From NCBI GenBank assembly GCA_964431365.1, contig CAYSJJ010000062.1:1-24298 (forward strand): 24,298 nt of DNA, in the 5' to 3' direction. The position numbers were made by a program, and so were the translations under genes. Below the pieces are notes generated by a model, which did not search any database, was not told the DNA's origin, and saw only the letters and a program-made list of their open reading frames with translations. Positions 9,901 to 16,409 of the stretch are shown here, in pieces (within the stretch, counting starts at the first letter, position 1; every line of letters starts with the position of its first letter). Origin of the DNA: Geomobilibacter sp964431365 (GTDB lineage Bacteria > Desulfobacterota > Desulfuromonadia > Geobacterales > DSM-12255).

Positions 9901-10409
9901 AACGGGTCGAGTGCCCGGTTCTCCGTTGCCAGACTCAGTAGCAGCAGTTCGGCAACGACCCCTTTCTTCCGGGCATGATCGGCGCTGTCGTCGGCAAGCC
10001 AGGCAGCGGCATCAGCAGATACTCCCCACAGGAGATCGGCTCCCGGGAAAAGAGTACCGAACCGTTCCGCCACGCTGAAGAGGTCCGGCGAGTCGCAGGC
10101 GAAGCCAGCCGAGGCGAGCGACCGCTCCAGGACGCCCGGGTGTTGCTGCTTGAAATAGCGATCGATCACCAGCCGGAATATCCGCAGTTGCAGGGCATAG
10201 AGGCCGAGCATCCCTGCCTGGACCGGTGGTCCGGTGCGGTCGGGTTGACGGCTGAGGCGCGACGCCAGTTCGCGATAGAACATCACCTGTGGTGCCGCTG
10301 CTTCGCGGATAGCGGTTGCCGGCTCTCCGAGGGAAAGGTTGTCCCAGATGCACCGCCGGATCTGGATGGCAAACGGGAAATATCCTGCGGCGACTGTTTT
10401 ACGCTTCAT
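6957..10409 (-). CDS. Very large GH13 (alpha-amylase superfamily) protein
   Basis: A 1150-residue cytoplasmic protein, counting from the ATG at 10409. That start has AAGGA (minus strand, 10416-10420) at good spacing; the longer reading from 10469 adds 20 residues with no such site. The GH13 barrel lies in the middle: conserved region I DMVPNHTG at 410-417, the nucleophile in IIRFD (D530), the acid/base Glu in LLAEAFW (E594), and NNPDE (D655) where most members have NHD. About 300 N-terminal residues and 350 C-terminal residues, mostly helical, flank it. The family acts on alpha-glucans or trehalose/maltose; a glycogen or compatible-solute role is inference. It has no secretion signal. The 3' end abuts the assembly gap, but the TAA stop itself lies in called sequence. 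Confidence 0.85.
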   Translation of the reverse strand: MKRKTVAAGYFPFAIQIRRCIWDNLSLGEPATAIREAAAPQVMFYRELASRLSRQPDRTGPPVQAGMLGLYALQLRIFRLVIDRYFKQQHPGVLERSLASAGFACDSPDLFSVAERFGTLFPGADLLWGVSADAAAWLADDSADHARKKGVVAELLLLSLATENRALDPFRDLLDDGELAATSRYPQAVAGVERELAKAPPVAPFDRSLPELLRLPLKAAPTSLYDQLEYIREHWRAILPDELLTEILSAFVVVQEESRIFAPRGEPGGAPVLEFGRGGVAGTNDYYPEPERFSPDTDWMPNVVLLAKMVYVWLGQLSKQYGREISRLDQIPDEELDRLARWGFTGLWLIGLWERSPASQTIKQMCGNPEAISSAYSLFDYAIAADLGGEPALWNLRERALKRGIRLASDMVPNHTGIYSKWTVEHPDWFVQLEYPPYPAYSFNGADLSSSPEVSLHIEDGYWERRDAAVVFKHYDHRDGRTRYIYHGNDGTSTPWNDTAQLNYLNPEVREAVIRTILHVARMFPIIRFDAAMTLAKKHYQRLWFPQPGHGGVPSRGEHGMTREAFDAAMPEEFWRQVVDRVASEASDTLLLAEAFWLMEGYFVRTLGMHRVYNSAFMNMLKMEENAKYRQTVKNVLEFNPQVLQRFVNFMNNPDEKTAVEQFGKENKYFGACVLLVTMPGLPMFGHGQVEGFHEKYGMEYKKAYWEEPVDEHLVREHERRIFPLVRRRWLFSGARDFMFYDFWIGAHVNEDVFAYSNRAGEHRAVIVYHNKFATTSGWIRSSTAFAVKNGAEEMELRQTTLGEALSFKGDGRHYYIFRDYACGLEYIRNGRELCEQGLFVEMEAYEYHAFLDFREIWDDEFGTWGKLCHHLQGGGVASMDEEVKQVRYAVLIDRLRGLLDRHSGLLTGAFEALGDQALEAARLAFADDLAVFLDLLAKQADLPVGAAKIVNRVAKELAFLEALTTGDEDGLPAGLTSRLLSFAWLALHRVGELATKDDYAALTAELIGRYGLVRPLEEELSAEGGDASDPLAAMDVPSVMALFGAMLRWQRFMALTAKEQDAGVAGLMADLDVAAFIGRHGSGGFEWFVKERWELLVAWLSLAALTGEAGAAKGGAVSASRTKSVRKSAATLVERAVKAGYRLDRFLVL

Positions 10410-10499
10410 TTCGTATCCTTCCGTGTGGGTAATCGCCGTGCGCGCGGCACGTCGGGCCGTTCCCTGCAAACGGGAGTGGCCGTGATGATGGGGATAGCA

Positions 10500-10527
10500 T
10501 TGACGAAATGCAACAGAAAGTTATAAT
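10500..10527 (+). promoter_or_regulatory. Sigma-70-type promoter for the haem-sensing histidine kinase
   Basis: TTGACG (10500-10505) and a perfect TATAAT (10522-10527) are separated by 16 bp in an AT-rich gap. The predicted start near 10534 gives a leader of about 28 nt to the ATG at 10562. No clear ribosome binding site is visible, so translation may be modest. Confidence 0.75.
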
Positions 10528-10561
10528 ACGAATAAACTTTAATTAATTATTGGCAATCATA

Positions 10562-12184
10562 ATGCGAAAAAGCCTCACCACAAAACTGACGATCGTTACC
10601 AGCGTGGTCCTTCTCATCACCATGACCCTCTTCGCTTACCTGAACATCCATGGGGTGCGGAGACTCCTCCTGGACGGCGCAGTGAACAATGCCGAGCTCC
10701 TCAGCGAAACCCTGATCAATGTTACCCACTACCAGATGCTGGTCAACGACCGCAGGCAGGTCGACCGGATCATGCAGGATGCGGGGAGGCAAAAGGGGAT
10801 CGAGTGCATCCGGCTCATCAACAAGGAAGGCCATATCATCTTCTCGACGAACCCCAAGGAGGCCGGGACAGTCCTGGACAAAATGGCCGCGGCATGTACG
10901 ATGTGCCACGCCGGGGAAGAGCCGTTGACCCACGCCTCCTCCATGAACAGGAGCCGCATCTTCACCCTTGCCAACGGGAAACAGGTCCTCGGTCTGGCCA
11001 AGGCCATCTACAACGAGACGAACTGTTCCGTTGCCGACTGTCATTACCACCCGGAAAGCGCCAAGGTGCTGGGGGTCCTGGATGTGATCGTCACACTGGA
11101 GGATATGCAGAGCCAGCTCAGTTCCTCCCGCTCCTGGGTTATCGGCCTGACCATGGTCCTCCTGCTCCTCATCTCCCTCTTCCTGGCCCTCTTTACCCAG
11201 CAACTGGTCAACAAGCCGGTCAAGCAGCTACTGGACCACTCCAAACTCCTTGCCGAGGGGGACCTGACCCAGACCATCCCCTTCACCTCAGATGATGAAC
11301 TGGGGGAGTTGGCCGATTCGTTCAACACCATGACCACCTCGCTCAAGAATGCCCGCCAGGAACTGCAGGAGTGGAACAGGACCCTGGAGCGGAAGGTGGA
11401 GGAGCGGACCAGCGAAATCCAATCGATGCAGGCCCAGCTCATCCGCTCGGAAAAGCTGGCCTCCGTGGGCGAACTGGTGGCCGGTATCGCCCATGAGATC
11501 AACAACCCCCTGACCGGCATCCTGGTCTATTCCAACCTGGTGATGGAGGATGCCAAGCTCGATCCGTCACTGCAGGATGACATGGCAGTGATCGTCCGGG
11601 AGACGGAACGGTGTGCCAACATCGTCCGTGGGCTCCTGAAGTTCTCCCGCGAATCGACCCCCCACAAGACCTGGGCCTCGCTCCACCACGTCATGGACGC
11701 GGCCCTGTCCCTCGTGGAGCACCAAACGCTCTTCCAGAATATCACCATTATCCGCAACTACCAGGAGGTCGTGCCACTGATCTATCTCGACCCCGGCCAG
11801 ATCGAGCAGGTCTTCATCAACATGGTGCTCAATGCCGGCCAGGCGATGGACGGCATCGGCTCCCTGACCGTCACGACCGGCATCACCCCGGACGGCAACT
11901 ATGTCTTCGTCAGGATCGCCGACACCGGCTGCGGCATTACCGAAGAGAGCCTGGTCAAGATCTTTGACCCGTTCTTCACCACCAAGGAGAACCGGGGGAC
12001 AGGGCTTGGGCTTTCCGTCTCGTACGGGATCGTCAAGAATCATGGTGGGAATATCGAGGTGACCAGCACGCTCGGCGAAGGGACGGTCTTTACCATCGAA
12101 CTGCCGATCATGCCTGAGGAGGAAGTGAGCGGGCCTCAGCCCGAGAAGATGCCCGGGGAGATACCGACGGCCGACGGTGCCTGA
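10562..12184 (+). CDS. Sensor histidine kinase with periplasmic c-type haem sensor
   Basis: A 540-residue inner-membrane kinase. TM1 is at about 8-27, the periplasmic sensor at 28-190, TM2 at about 192-212, HAMP at about 213-265, a coiled linker, then the H-box HEINNPL with phosphorylated H311, and a HATPase domain (N box INMVLNAGQAM, G1 DTGCGI, F box FDPFF, G2 GTGLGLSVS). The sensor contains C112-x2-C115-H116 and C155-x4-C160-H161, so it should carry one or two covalent haems and sense redox state or a ligand. An in-frame TTG at 10550 could add four residues, but from the ATG the cysteines fall at exactly the same residue numbers as in the kinase-less paralogue at 18222. The gene is convergent with the sigma-54 regulator, its likely partner. 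Confidence 0.9.
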   Translation: MRKSLTTKLTIVTSVVLLITMTLFAYLNIHGVRRLLLDGAVNNAELLSETLINVTHYQMLVNDRRQVDRIMQDAGRQKGIECIRLINKEGHIIFSTNPKEAGTVLDKMAAACTMCHAGEEPLTHASSMNRSRIFTLANGKQVLGLAKAIYNETNCSVADCHYHPESAKVLGVLDVIVTLEDMQSQLSSSRSWVIGLTMVLLLLISLFLALFTQQLVNKPVKQLLDHSKLLAEGDLTQTIPFTSDDELGELADSFNTMTTSLKNARQELQEWNRTLERKVEERTSEIQSMQAQLIRSEKLASVGELVAGIAHEINNPLTGILVYSNLVMEDAKLDPSLQDDMAVIVRETERCANIVRGLLKFSRESTPHKTWASLHHVMDAALSLVEHQTLFQNITIIRNYQEVVPLIYLDPGQIEQVFINMVLNAGQAMDGIGSLTVTTGITPDGNYVFVRIADTGCGITEESLVKIFDPFFTTKENRGTGLGLSVSYGIVKNHGGNIEVTSTLGEGTVFTIELPIMPEEEVSGPQPEKMPGEIPTADGA

Positions 12185-12270
12185 TTGCGGGAGGGAAAGA
12201 GTGCGGGTAACTGTGAACTGACGCCTTCACCGCAACGCTTCCGGGGTGTCCTGCCTGTGGCGCCCCCTGA

Positions 12271-13683
12271 TCAGGCGTTTGAACAGCCCCGCGAGGAGAT
12301 GCCGAGCTTTTTCATCAGTGCCTGGAAGTTGGGACGGAGCATGCCGGTTTCCTCGGCTGCCCGGGTGATGTTCCAGTCGTTGCGCTCCAGGGCCTGCAAC
12401 GCAAACGCCTTCTCCAGCGGCTCGATGGCCCGTTCCTTGAGGAGCCGTTTGCTCTCCTTCAGTTCGTCCGCCGTGTGCGGAACATACTCGCACGACAGCG
12501 CGAGGGGATTTCCCTGATCCTGGAGTTCCAGATCGGCACGCCGGATCACGTCCCCTTCGGCCAGCACCACTGCCCGTTGAATCACATTCTCCAGCTCCCG
12601 CACATTGCCGGGGAACTCATACTGGTCAAGGGCGGACATGGCATCGGGGGCGAGCCCCCGCACCTCCTTCCCCATTTCATCGGCATACTTGGTCAGGAAA
12701 TAGCGTACCAGGAGCGGCAGGTCCCCTTTACGGTTCCTCAGGAGCGGCATTTCGATGGGAATGATGTTGAGCCGGAAGAAGAGATCCTCCCGGAAGCACC
12801 CCTCCTGCACCAGCGTGCGGAGATTCCGGTTCGTCGCCGCCACCAGCCGGATATCGACAGGGACAGGACTGGTTCCCCCGATCGGCGTCACCTCCCGCTG
12901 CTGCAGTACCCTGAGCAGCTTGGCCTGGGTGGTCAGGCTGATATTGGCAACTTCGTCCAGAAACAGGGTGCCACTGTCAGCCACCTTGAAGAGTCCGGTC
13001 TTGGTCTGGATCGCGCCGGTGAATGAACCTTTCACATGCCCGAACAGCTCGCTCTCCAGCAGGTTTTCCACCAGCGACGTACAGTCGACGGCCACGAATG
13101 GATTGCTCCGCCGGGGGCTGTTGGCGTGAATGGCCTTGGCCACCAGCTCCTTGCCGGTCCCGCTCTCGCCGGTCACCAGCACCGTGCTGTCCGTGGGGGC
13201 GACCTGCATGATCCGCCGGTAAATCTTCTGCATCTCCTTGCTCTCGCCGACAAAAAGGCCGAACCCGTGCAAATCCTTGAGCTCTTTGGTGAGGTAGGAT
13301 TCGTCCAGGCTGGCCTTACTCGTCTCCAAGGCGCTGTTCACCTTGGCGATGATCTCCTGCGGCTTGAACGGCTTGGATATATAGTCCGCAGCCCCGTGCT
13401 TCATCGCCTCCACAGCGGTCTCCACCATGGCGTAGCCGGTGATCATGATGACCGGGATGTCGGGCCGGAGCGACCGGAGGGTACTGAGAACTTCCATGCC
13501 GCTCATCCCCGGCATCTTGAGGTCGGTGATCACCAGATCGAAATCTTCTTCGAGCAGCCGCTCCATTGCCAGCTGCCCGCTGGCACTGGTCTCAACCGCA
13601 AAGCCTTCACCTTCGAGCGTCCTGCGGAGCCCCTCCCGGATCACCGCCTCGTCGTCAACCACCATCACCCGCACGTTTTCCAT
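12271..13683 (-). CDS. bccR: NtrC-family sigma-54 response regulator, BccR-like
   Basis: A 470-residue enhancer-binding regulator: receiver domain 1-120 with acidic pocket VVDDE and phosphoacceptor D54 (DLKMPGMSG), K104 in SKPF, AAA+ domain from about 145 with Walker A GESGTGKE (172-179), the sigma-54-contacting loop written GSFTGA (219-224) rather than GAFTGA, Walker B LFLDE (240-244), and a Fis-type helix-turn-helix near 430-460 (NWNITRAAEETGMLRPNFQA). The ATG follows a GGGGG Shine-Dalgarno-like stretch. It faces the haem-sensing kinase on one side and, on the other, the sigma-54 promoter of the cytochrome operon. I recall the same arrangement around bccR, the regulator of cbcBA in G. sulfurreducens. 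The family call is firm; the symbol rests on synteny. Confidence 0.93.
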   Translation of the reverse strand: MENVRVMVVDDEAVIREGLRRTLEGEGFAVETSASGQLAMERLLEEDFDLVITDLKMPGMSGMEVLSTLRSLRPDIPVIMITGYAMVETAVEAMKHGAADYISKPFKPQEIIAKVNSALETSKASLDESYLTKELKDLHGFGLFVGESKEMQKIYRRIMQVAPTDSTVLVTGESGTGKELVAKAIHANSPRRSNPFVAVDCTSLVENLLESELFGHVKGSFTGAIQTKTGLFKVADSGTLFLDEVANISLTTQAKLLRVLQQREVTPIGGTSPVPVDIRLVAATNRNLRTLVQEGCFREDLFFRLNIIPIEMPLLRNRKGDLPLLVRYFLTKYADEMGKEVRGLAPDAMSALDQYEFPGNVRELENVIQRAVVLAEGDVIRRADLELQDQGNPLALSCEYVPHTADELKESKRLLKERAIEPLEKAFALQALERNDWNITRAAEETGMLRPNFQALMKKLGISSRGCSNA

Positions 13684-13973
13684 TGCCAGCCCCCGGCTTG
13701 AGCGGCCATGAAGTCACCCCTCAATAGTGCATAAGTCTATCACACATATAAGCAATATTTAATAATTTTTTTCACACACTCTCACACCGAAATCCCCGTC
13801 ACCGCCCGCCACACAGGCTTCCAAGCCGTTCCAGCACGGGTGCATATTTTTTCATACACCTACAGAGGGGACGAACAGCCGCCATTTCAACCAGTTGCAC
13901 GAATACTACCCCGCCGTCCCCTCCCTCGGACGTATAGATTCACCATACATCTGCCGTTCAGCCAACGTTACCC

Positions 13974-13988
13974 AGAGGGGTGCCCTCT
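13974..13988. promoter_or_regulatory. Dyad AGAGGG-GTG-CCCTCT, candidate enhancer site
   Basis: A perfect 6-bp inverted repeat around a 3-bp centre, centred about 90 bp upstream of the predicted sigma-54 start point, which is a typical distance for an enhancer-binding protein. Assignment to the BccR-like regulator is inference. Confidence 0.45.
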
Positions 13989-14045
13989 CCTCATATCGCC
14001 TAGCCTTTCAATAGTTTACGTTTTTTAATAAATAAAAACTTAATT

Positions 14046-14061
14046 TGGTACGATCACTGCT
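14046..14061 (+). promoter_or_regulatory. Sigma-54 (-24/-12) promoter
   Basis: TGGTACG at 14046-14052 and CTGCT at 14057-14061 fit the consensus TGGCACG-N4-TTGCW, with the invariant GG and GC separated by the required 10 bp. The predicted start is near 14071, 40 nt before the first gene of the operon. Confidence 0.85.
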
Positions 14062-14110
14062 TTAACAAAGCCAGGACAACGAGAAGCAAGGAGAGAACAA
14101 GGAGGATGCC

Positions 14111-14359
14111 ATGAAACGGTCAATAATGAACGGAGCGGCGATTCTCATGATACTTGCGGCAAACGCCTTTGCCGACACAGGCACCAGCGACCAGGGAGGA
14201 TGGCTCTGGACACTTTTCATCGGTTTCGGCGCCCTGATCATCGTCTTCCAGCTGGTCCCGGCCACCGTGTTGTTCGGCTCCATGCTCAAGGGACTGTTTA
14301 CGGCAACGGCCAAAAAGGCGGCCCTGGCGTCGTCAGAAAAAACGGAAAAGAAACAATAG
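14111..14359 (+). CDS. Small single-TM protein, paralogue 1 of 3
   Basis: An 82-residue protein with a signal peptide ending in AFA (about residue 21), then DTGTSDQGG, one membrane segment (about 32-56) with the pattern WxLFIGFGALIIVFQLVPA, and a basic Lys-rich tail. Two further genes in the same operon (14829 and 15084) share this layout and the core W-x-F-x-G-F/Y-x-x-x-I/V with Gln four to five residues later. I know no function. As first gene of the sigma-54 operon ahead of a b/c cytochrome pair it may be an accessory or assembly subunit. The ATG has a perfect GGAGG. Confidence 0.85.
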   Translation: MKRSIMNGAAILMILAANAFADTGTSDQGGWLWTLFIGFGALIIVFQLVPATVLFGSMLKGLFTATAKKAALASSEKTEKKQ

Positions 14360-14407
14360 CGACGGCTCCAACTGTCGGGGACTCCGTACACGAAGGGGGC
14401 TGATACC

Positions 14408-14791
14408 ATGGAAGGACTTATGATAGCCGAACAGGACGTGGATGCACGCAAACAGATTGCCGATCTGCTGATCGAAGCGGGTTACACCGTTACCGTGACG
14501 AACTCGGCGGCCAACGCCCTGCACGGGATTCTGAAAAAGACCGCACAGATCGTCATCCTCGGCGAAGAATTCGACGAACTGGCCGCCGGCGACTTGATTC
14601 CCCTCCTGAGAAAGTGCAACCGGGACCTGACCATCATCCTGGTTTCGGACGACATCCCGCTGCCGGCCATCCGAAAGGTGAGGAAGGAAGGGATTTTCTA
14701 CCATGCCCTGAAGCAGGACACTGATGAGATCCGGCAGGCGGTGCAGTGCGCTTTCCAGAATATGAGCCATGACAACGCAGCCCATCGATAG
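14408..14791 (+). CDS. Degenerate receiver-domain protein
   Basis: A 127-residue stand-alone protein with the length and hydrophobic pattern of a response-regulator receiver: beta1 GLMIAEQDVDARK, helix, beta2 YTVTVT, beta3 AQIVILGEEFDEL, beta4 LTIILVSDD and beta5 with a late lysine (ALKQD). The phosphoacceptor aspartate expected after VIL is replaced by G52 (GEE follows) and the beta1 acidic pair reads EQD. It is therefore probably not phosphorylated in the usual way and may act as a protein-docking or pseudo-receiver module. AAGGGGG lies 10 nt before the ATG. It sits between two of the miniprotein genes in the cytochrome operon. Confidence 0.8.
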   Translation: MEGLMIAEQDVDARKQIADLLIEAGYTVTVTNSAANALHGILKKTAQIVILGEEFDELAAGDLIPLLRKCNRDLTIILVSDDIPLPAIRKVRKEGIFYHALKQDTDEIRQAVQCAFQNMSHDNAAHR

Positions 14792-14828
14792 GGGCGGCAA
14801 CTAACCAAGGAAGAACACGGAGGATGCC

Positions 14829-15062
14829 ATGAAAGCAACGACCCTGAGAAACACCCTGGCAATGCTCGTCGGAACAGCTTCTACGGCGTTTGCGGCGACC
14901 GGCACACGGGAAGACAGCAGCGGACTGTTCGTCTGGATCTTCCTCGGCTTCTGCGCACTGATCGTCATCGCCCAGCTCGTCCCGGCAGTCATGGTACTGC
15001 TGGGATTTGCCAAGGCGTTCGGCAAGGAGAAGGAAGAAACTCCCCAGACCGCGCATAAGTAG
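14829..15062 (+). CDS. Small single-TM protein, paralogue 2 of 3
   Basis: A 77-residue protein: signal peptide ending in AFA (about residue 22), a short ATGTRED linker, one membrane segment with FVWIFLGFCALIVIAQLVPA, and a charged tail with KEKEE. The mature N terminus ATGT and the QLVPA core match paralogue 1 closely, so these look like tandem duplicates separated by the receiver gene. A GGAGG lies seven nt before the ATG. Function unknown. Confidence 0.85.
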   Translation: MKATTLRNTLAMLVGTASTAFAATGTREDSSGLFVWIFLGFCALIVIAQLVPAVMVLLGFAKAFGKEKEETPQTAHK

Positions 15063-15083
15063 AAAGATACCAGGGAGGATATC

Positions 15084-15314
15084 ATGAACAGGCAGAGTAT
15101 CCCCATAGTACTGCTCGGTGTGCTCGGCAGCGGAACGGCCCACGCCGCTGCCGGACCAGTTGAAGGTGTGCTGGGAATAGGGTTCTGGGTCTTCATCGGT
15201 TACTGCTCCATCGTCGTCATTCCCCAGGTGCTCAGGGCCTTCCGGTACCTCCTCTCCTCAGAGGGGAAGAAGGCGGGAAAAGCGGCCGATCCCCTGAAGG
15301 CAGATGCCACGTAA
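15084..15314 (+). CDS. Small single-TM protein, paralogue 3 of 3
   Basis: A 76-residue protein with a signal peptide ending in AHA (about residue 21), then a membrane segment FWVFIGYCSIVVIPQVLRA and a Lys-rich tail. It is the most diverged of the three miniproteins but keeps the WxFxG(F/Y) and Q-V/L core. GGGAGG precedes the ATG. The next gene, the heptahaem cytochrome, starts 41 bp downstream. Confidence 0.82.
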   Translation: MNRQSIPIVLLGVLGSGTAHAAAGPVEGVLGIGFWVFIGYCSIVVIPQVLRAFRYLLSSEGKKAGKAADPLKADAT

Positions 15315-15341
15315 CATCCGGTCCGACCATGCTGCATTGAG

Positions 15342-15348
15342 AAGGAGG
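15342..15348 (+). promoter_or_regulatory. Ribosome binding site deciding the cytochrome start
   Basis: AAGGAGG lies six nt before a GTG at 15355. The longer in-frame ATG at 15304 would overlap the preceding gene and add 17 non-signal residues ahead of the signal peptide, so GTG is preferred. Confidence 0.85.
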
Positions 15349-15354
15349 GAGAAC

Positions 15355-16407
15355 GTGAACAGATTATTCCGCACCATACTGATCAGCCTGACGGCACTGC
15401 CGCTCCTCACCGGGTTGGCAGTCGCCGCCACGGCTGAGAATGAAAAATGTCTGGGGTGCCACGGTCAGAAAACGATCATGGAAAAGGGTGAGCGACTCTA
15501 CGTCAACCCGGCAAAATTCGCCGCCACTACCCACTCCGCCATCGGCTGCCCGGCCTGCCACGACACGGTGACGGCCAACCATCCCCGCGACGGCGCGAAG
15601 ATCTCGAAGGCCACCTGCAAGGAGTGCCATGCGCCGGTCCAGGCCGAATATTCCCGCAGCTTCCATGGCACCAAGGCCAACTGTGCCGACTGCCACAATC
15701 CCCACGAGGTCAAGGCCCCGGGATCGGTTTCGGGCGACGAGATAAACGCCCACTGTGCCAGGTGCCACGACACCAAGAAGACCATCGACACCCATACCAG
15801 GTGGCTCCCCCAGGCCGACCTCCATATCGAGGCGATGCCGTGCATCACCTGCCACACCGGCTCCAAAAACTATGTCATCACCATGTTCATCGAGAACCGC
15901 AAGCCCGGCGACAAACACAGCGGCTTCAAGATGGCGACCTACGAGGAACTTTCCCGCCTGTTGCCCGGCGACCGCGACTTGAAGAGCCTGATCGACCGAA
16001 ACGGTGACGGCTTCATATCGCTCAAGGAACTGAGGAATTTCAACGGGGAAGCCCGCACGAAAGAGATGCGGCTCTGGGGGATGATGACCCCCGAGGTGGT
16101 GACACACAGCTATCAGATCCTGGAAAACCGCTGGGACTGCACCTTCTGTCATGCCTCCGGCCCCCAGGCGATGCAGACCAGTTACGTCTCCTTCCCCGAA
16201 AAAGACGGCTCCTACACCAGGGTAGCCGTGGAAAAAGGGGCCATTCTGGACATCCTCTACGGGACGCCGGATTTCTACATGCTCGGCTCCACCCGGAGCA
16301 CGCCGCTGAACATCATCGGGGCCCTGATCCTTGTCGGCGGCCTGATGATGCCGGTCGGCCACGGTACCTTCCGGTTCCTTACGAGGAATAACAGAAAGGA
16401 GCACTGA
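15355..16407 (+). CDS. cbcA: Heptahaem membrane-anchored c-type cytochrome, CbcA-like
   Basis: A 350-residue cytochrome with a cleavable signal (about residues 1-25) and a C-terminal membrane anchor (about 317-334), so the haem domain is periplasmic. There are seven CxxCH sites, starting at C32, C65, C88, C110, C134, C163 and C262. Between haems 6 and 7 a 12-residue loop, D214 to E225 (DRNGDGFISLKE), matches the EF-hand calcium loop exactly. The b-type cytochrome gene begins two bases after its stop. Seven haems plus an adjacent b cytochrome match my recollection of CbcA of the G. sulfurreducens CbcBA complex, which passes electrons from menaquinol towards low-potential acceptors. Family placement is strong; the symbol rests on synteny and haem count. 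Confidence 0.9.
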   Translation: MNRLFRTILISLTALPLLTGLAVAATAENEKCLGCHGQKTIMEKGERLYVNPAKFAATTHSAIGCPACHDTVTANHPRDGAKISKATCKECHAPVQAEYSRSFHGTKANCADCHNPHEVKAPGSVSGDEINAHCARCHDTKKTIDTHTRWLPQADLHIEAMPCITCHTGSKNYVITMFIENRKPGDKHSGFKMATYEELSRLLPGDRDLKSLIDRNGDGFISLKELRNFNGEARTKEMRLWGMMTPEVVTHSYQILENRWDCTFCHASGPQAMQTSYVSFPEKDGSYTRVAVEKGAILDILYGTPDFYMLGSTRSTPLNIIGALILVGGLMMPVGHGTFRFLTRNNRKEH

Positions 16408-16409
16408 CC

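Larger units (their letters stand above)
13684..14110. promoter_or_regulatory. 427-bp divergent regulatory region between the EBP and the cytochrome operon
   Basis: No coding region is supported. It is more AT-rich than its surroundings at both ends and contains the sigma-54 promoter (14046-14061), a dyad at 13974-13988, spaced GAGGGG/CCCCTC half-sites (13715-13722, 13865-13873, 13915-13923, 13975-13980) and three TCACAC repeats (13740, 13772, 13782). This is the expected place for enhancer sites of the adjacent regulator. I see no strong sigma-70 promoter for the regulator gene itself. Confidence 0.7.

Noticed and set aside
10550..10566. A second sigma-54-like pattern, TTGGCA...ATGCG with GG and GC 10 bp apart, upstream of the histidine kinase.
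   Set aside because: The GC element overlaps the ATG at 10562, so it could not drive the kinase gene, and a better sigma-70 promoter lies at 10500-10527.
12185..12270. A possible terminator between the convergent histidine kinase and sigma-54 regulator genes.
   Set aside because: Only a short palindrome around the regulator's stop codon (12267-12276) is visible and there is no T-run.
13840..14028. A 62-codon open frame in the regulatory region before the sigma-54 promoter.
   Set aside because: No ribosome binding site, no recognisable protein pattern, and it covers the probable enhancer sites.
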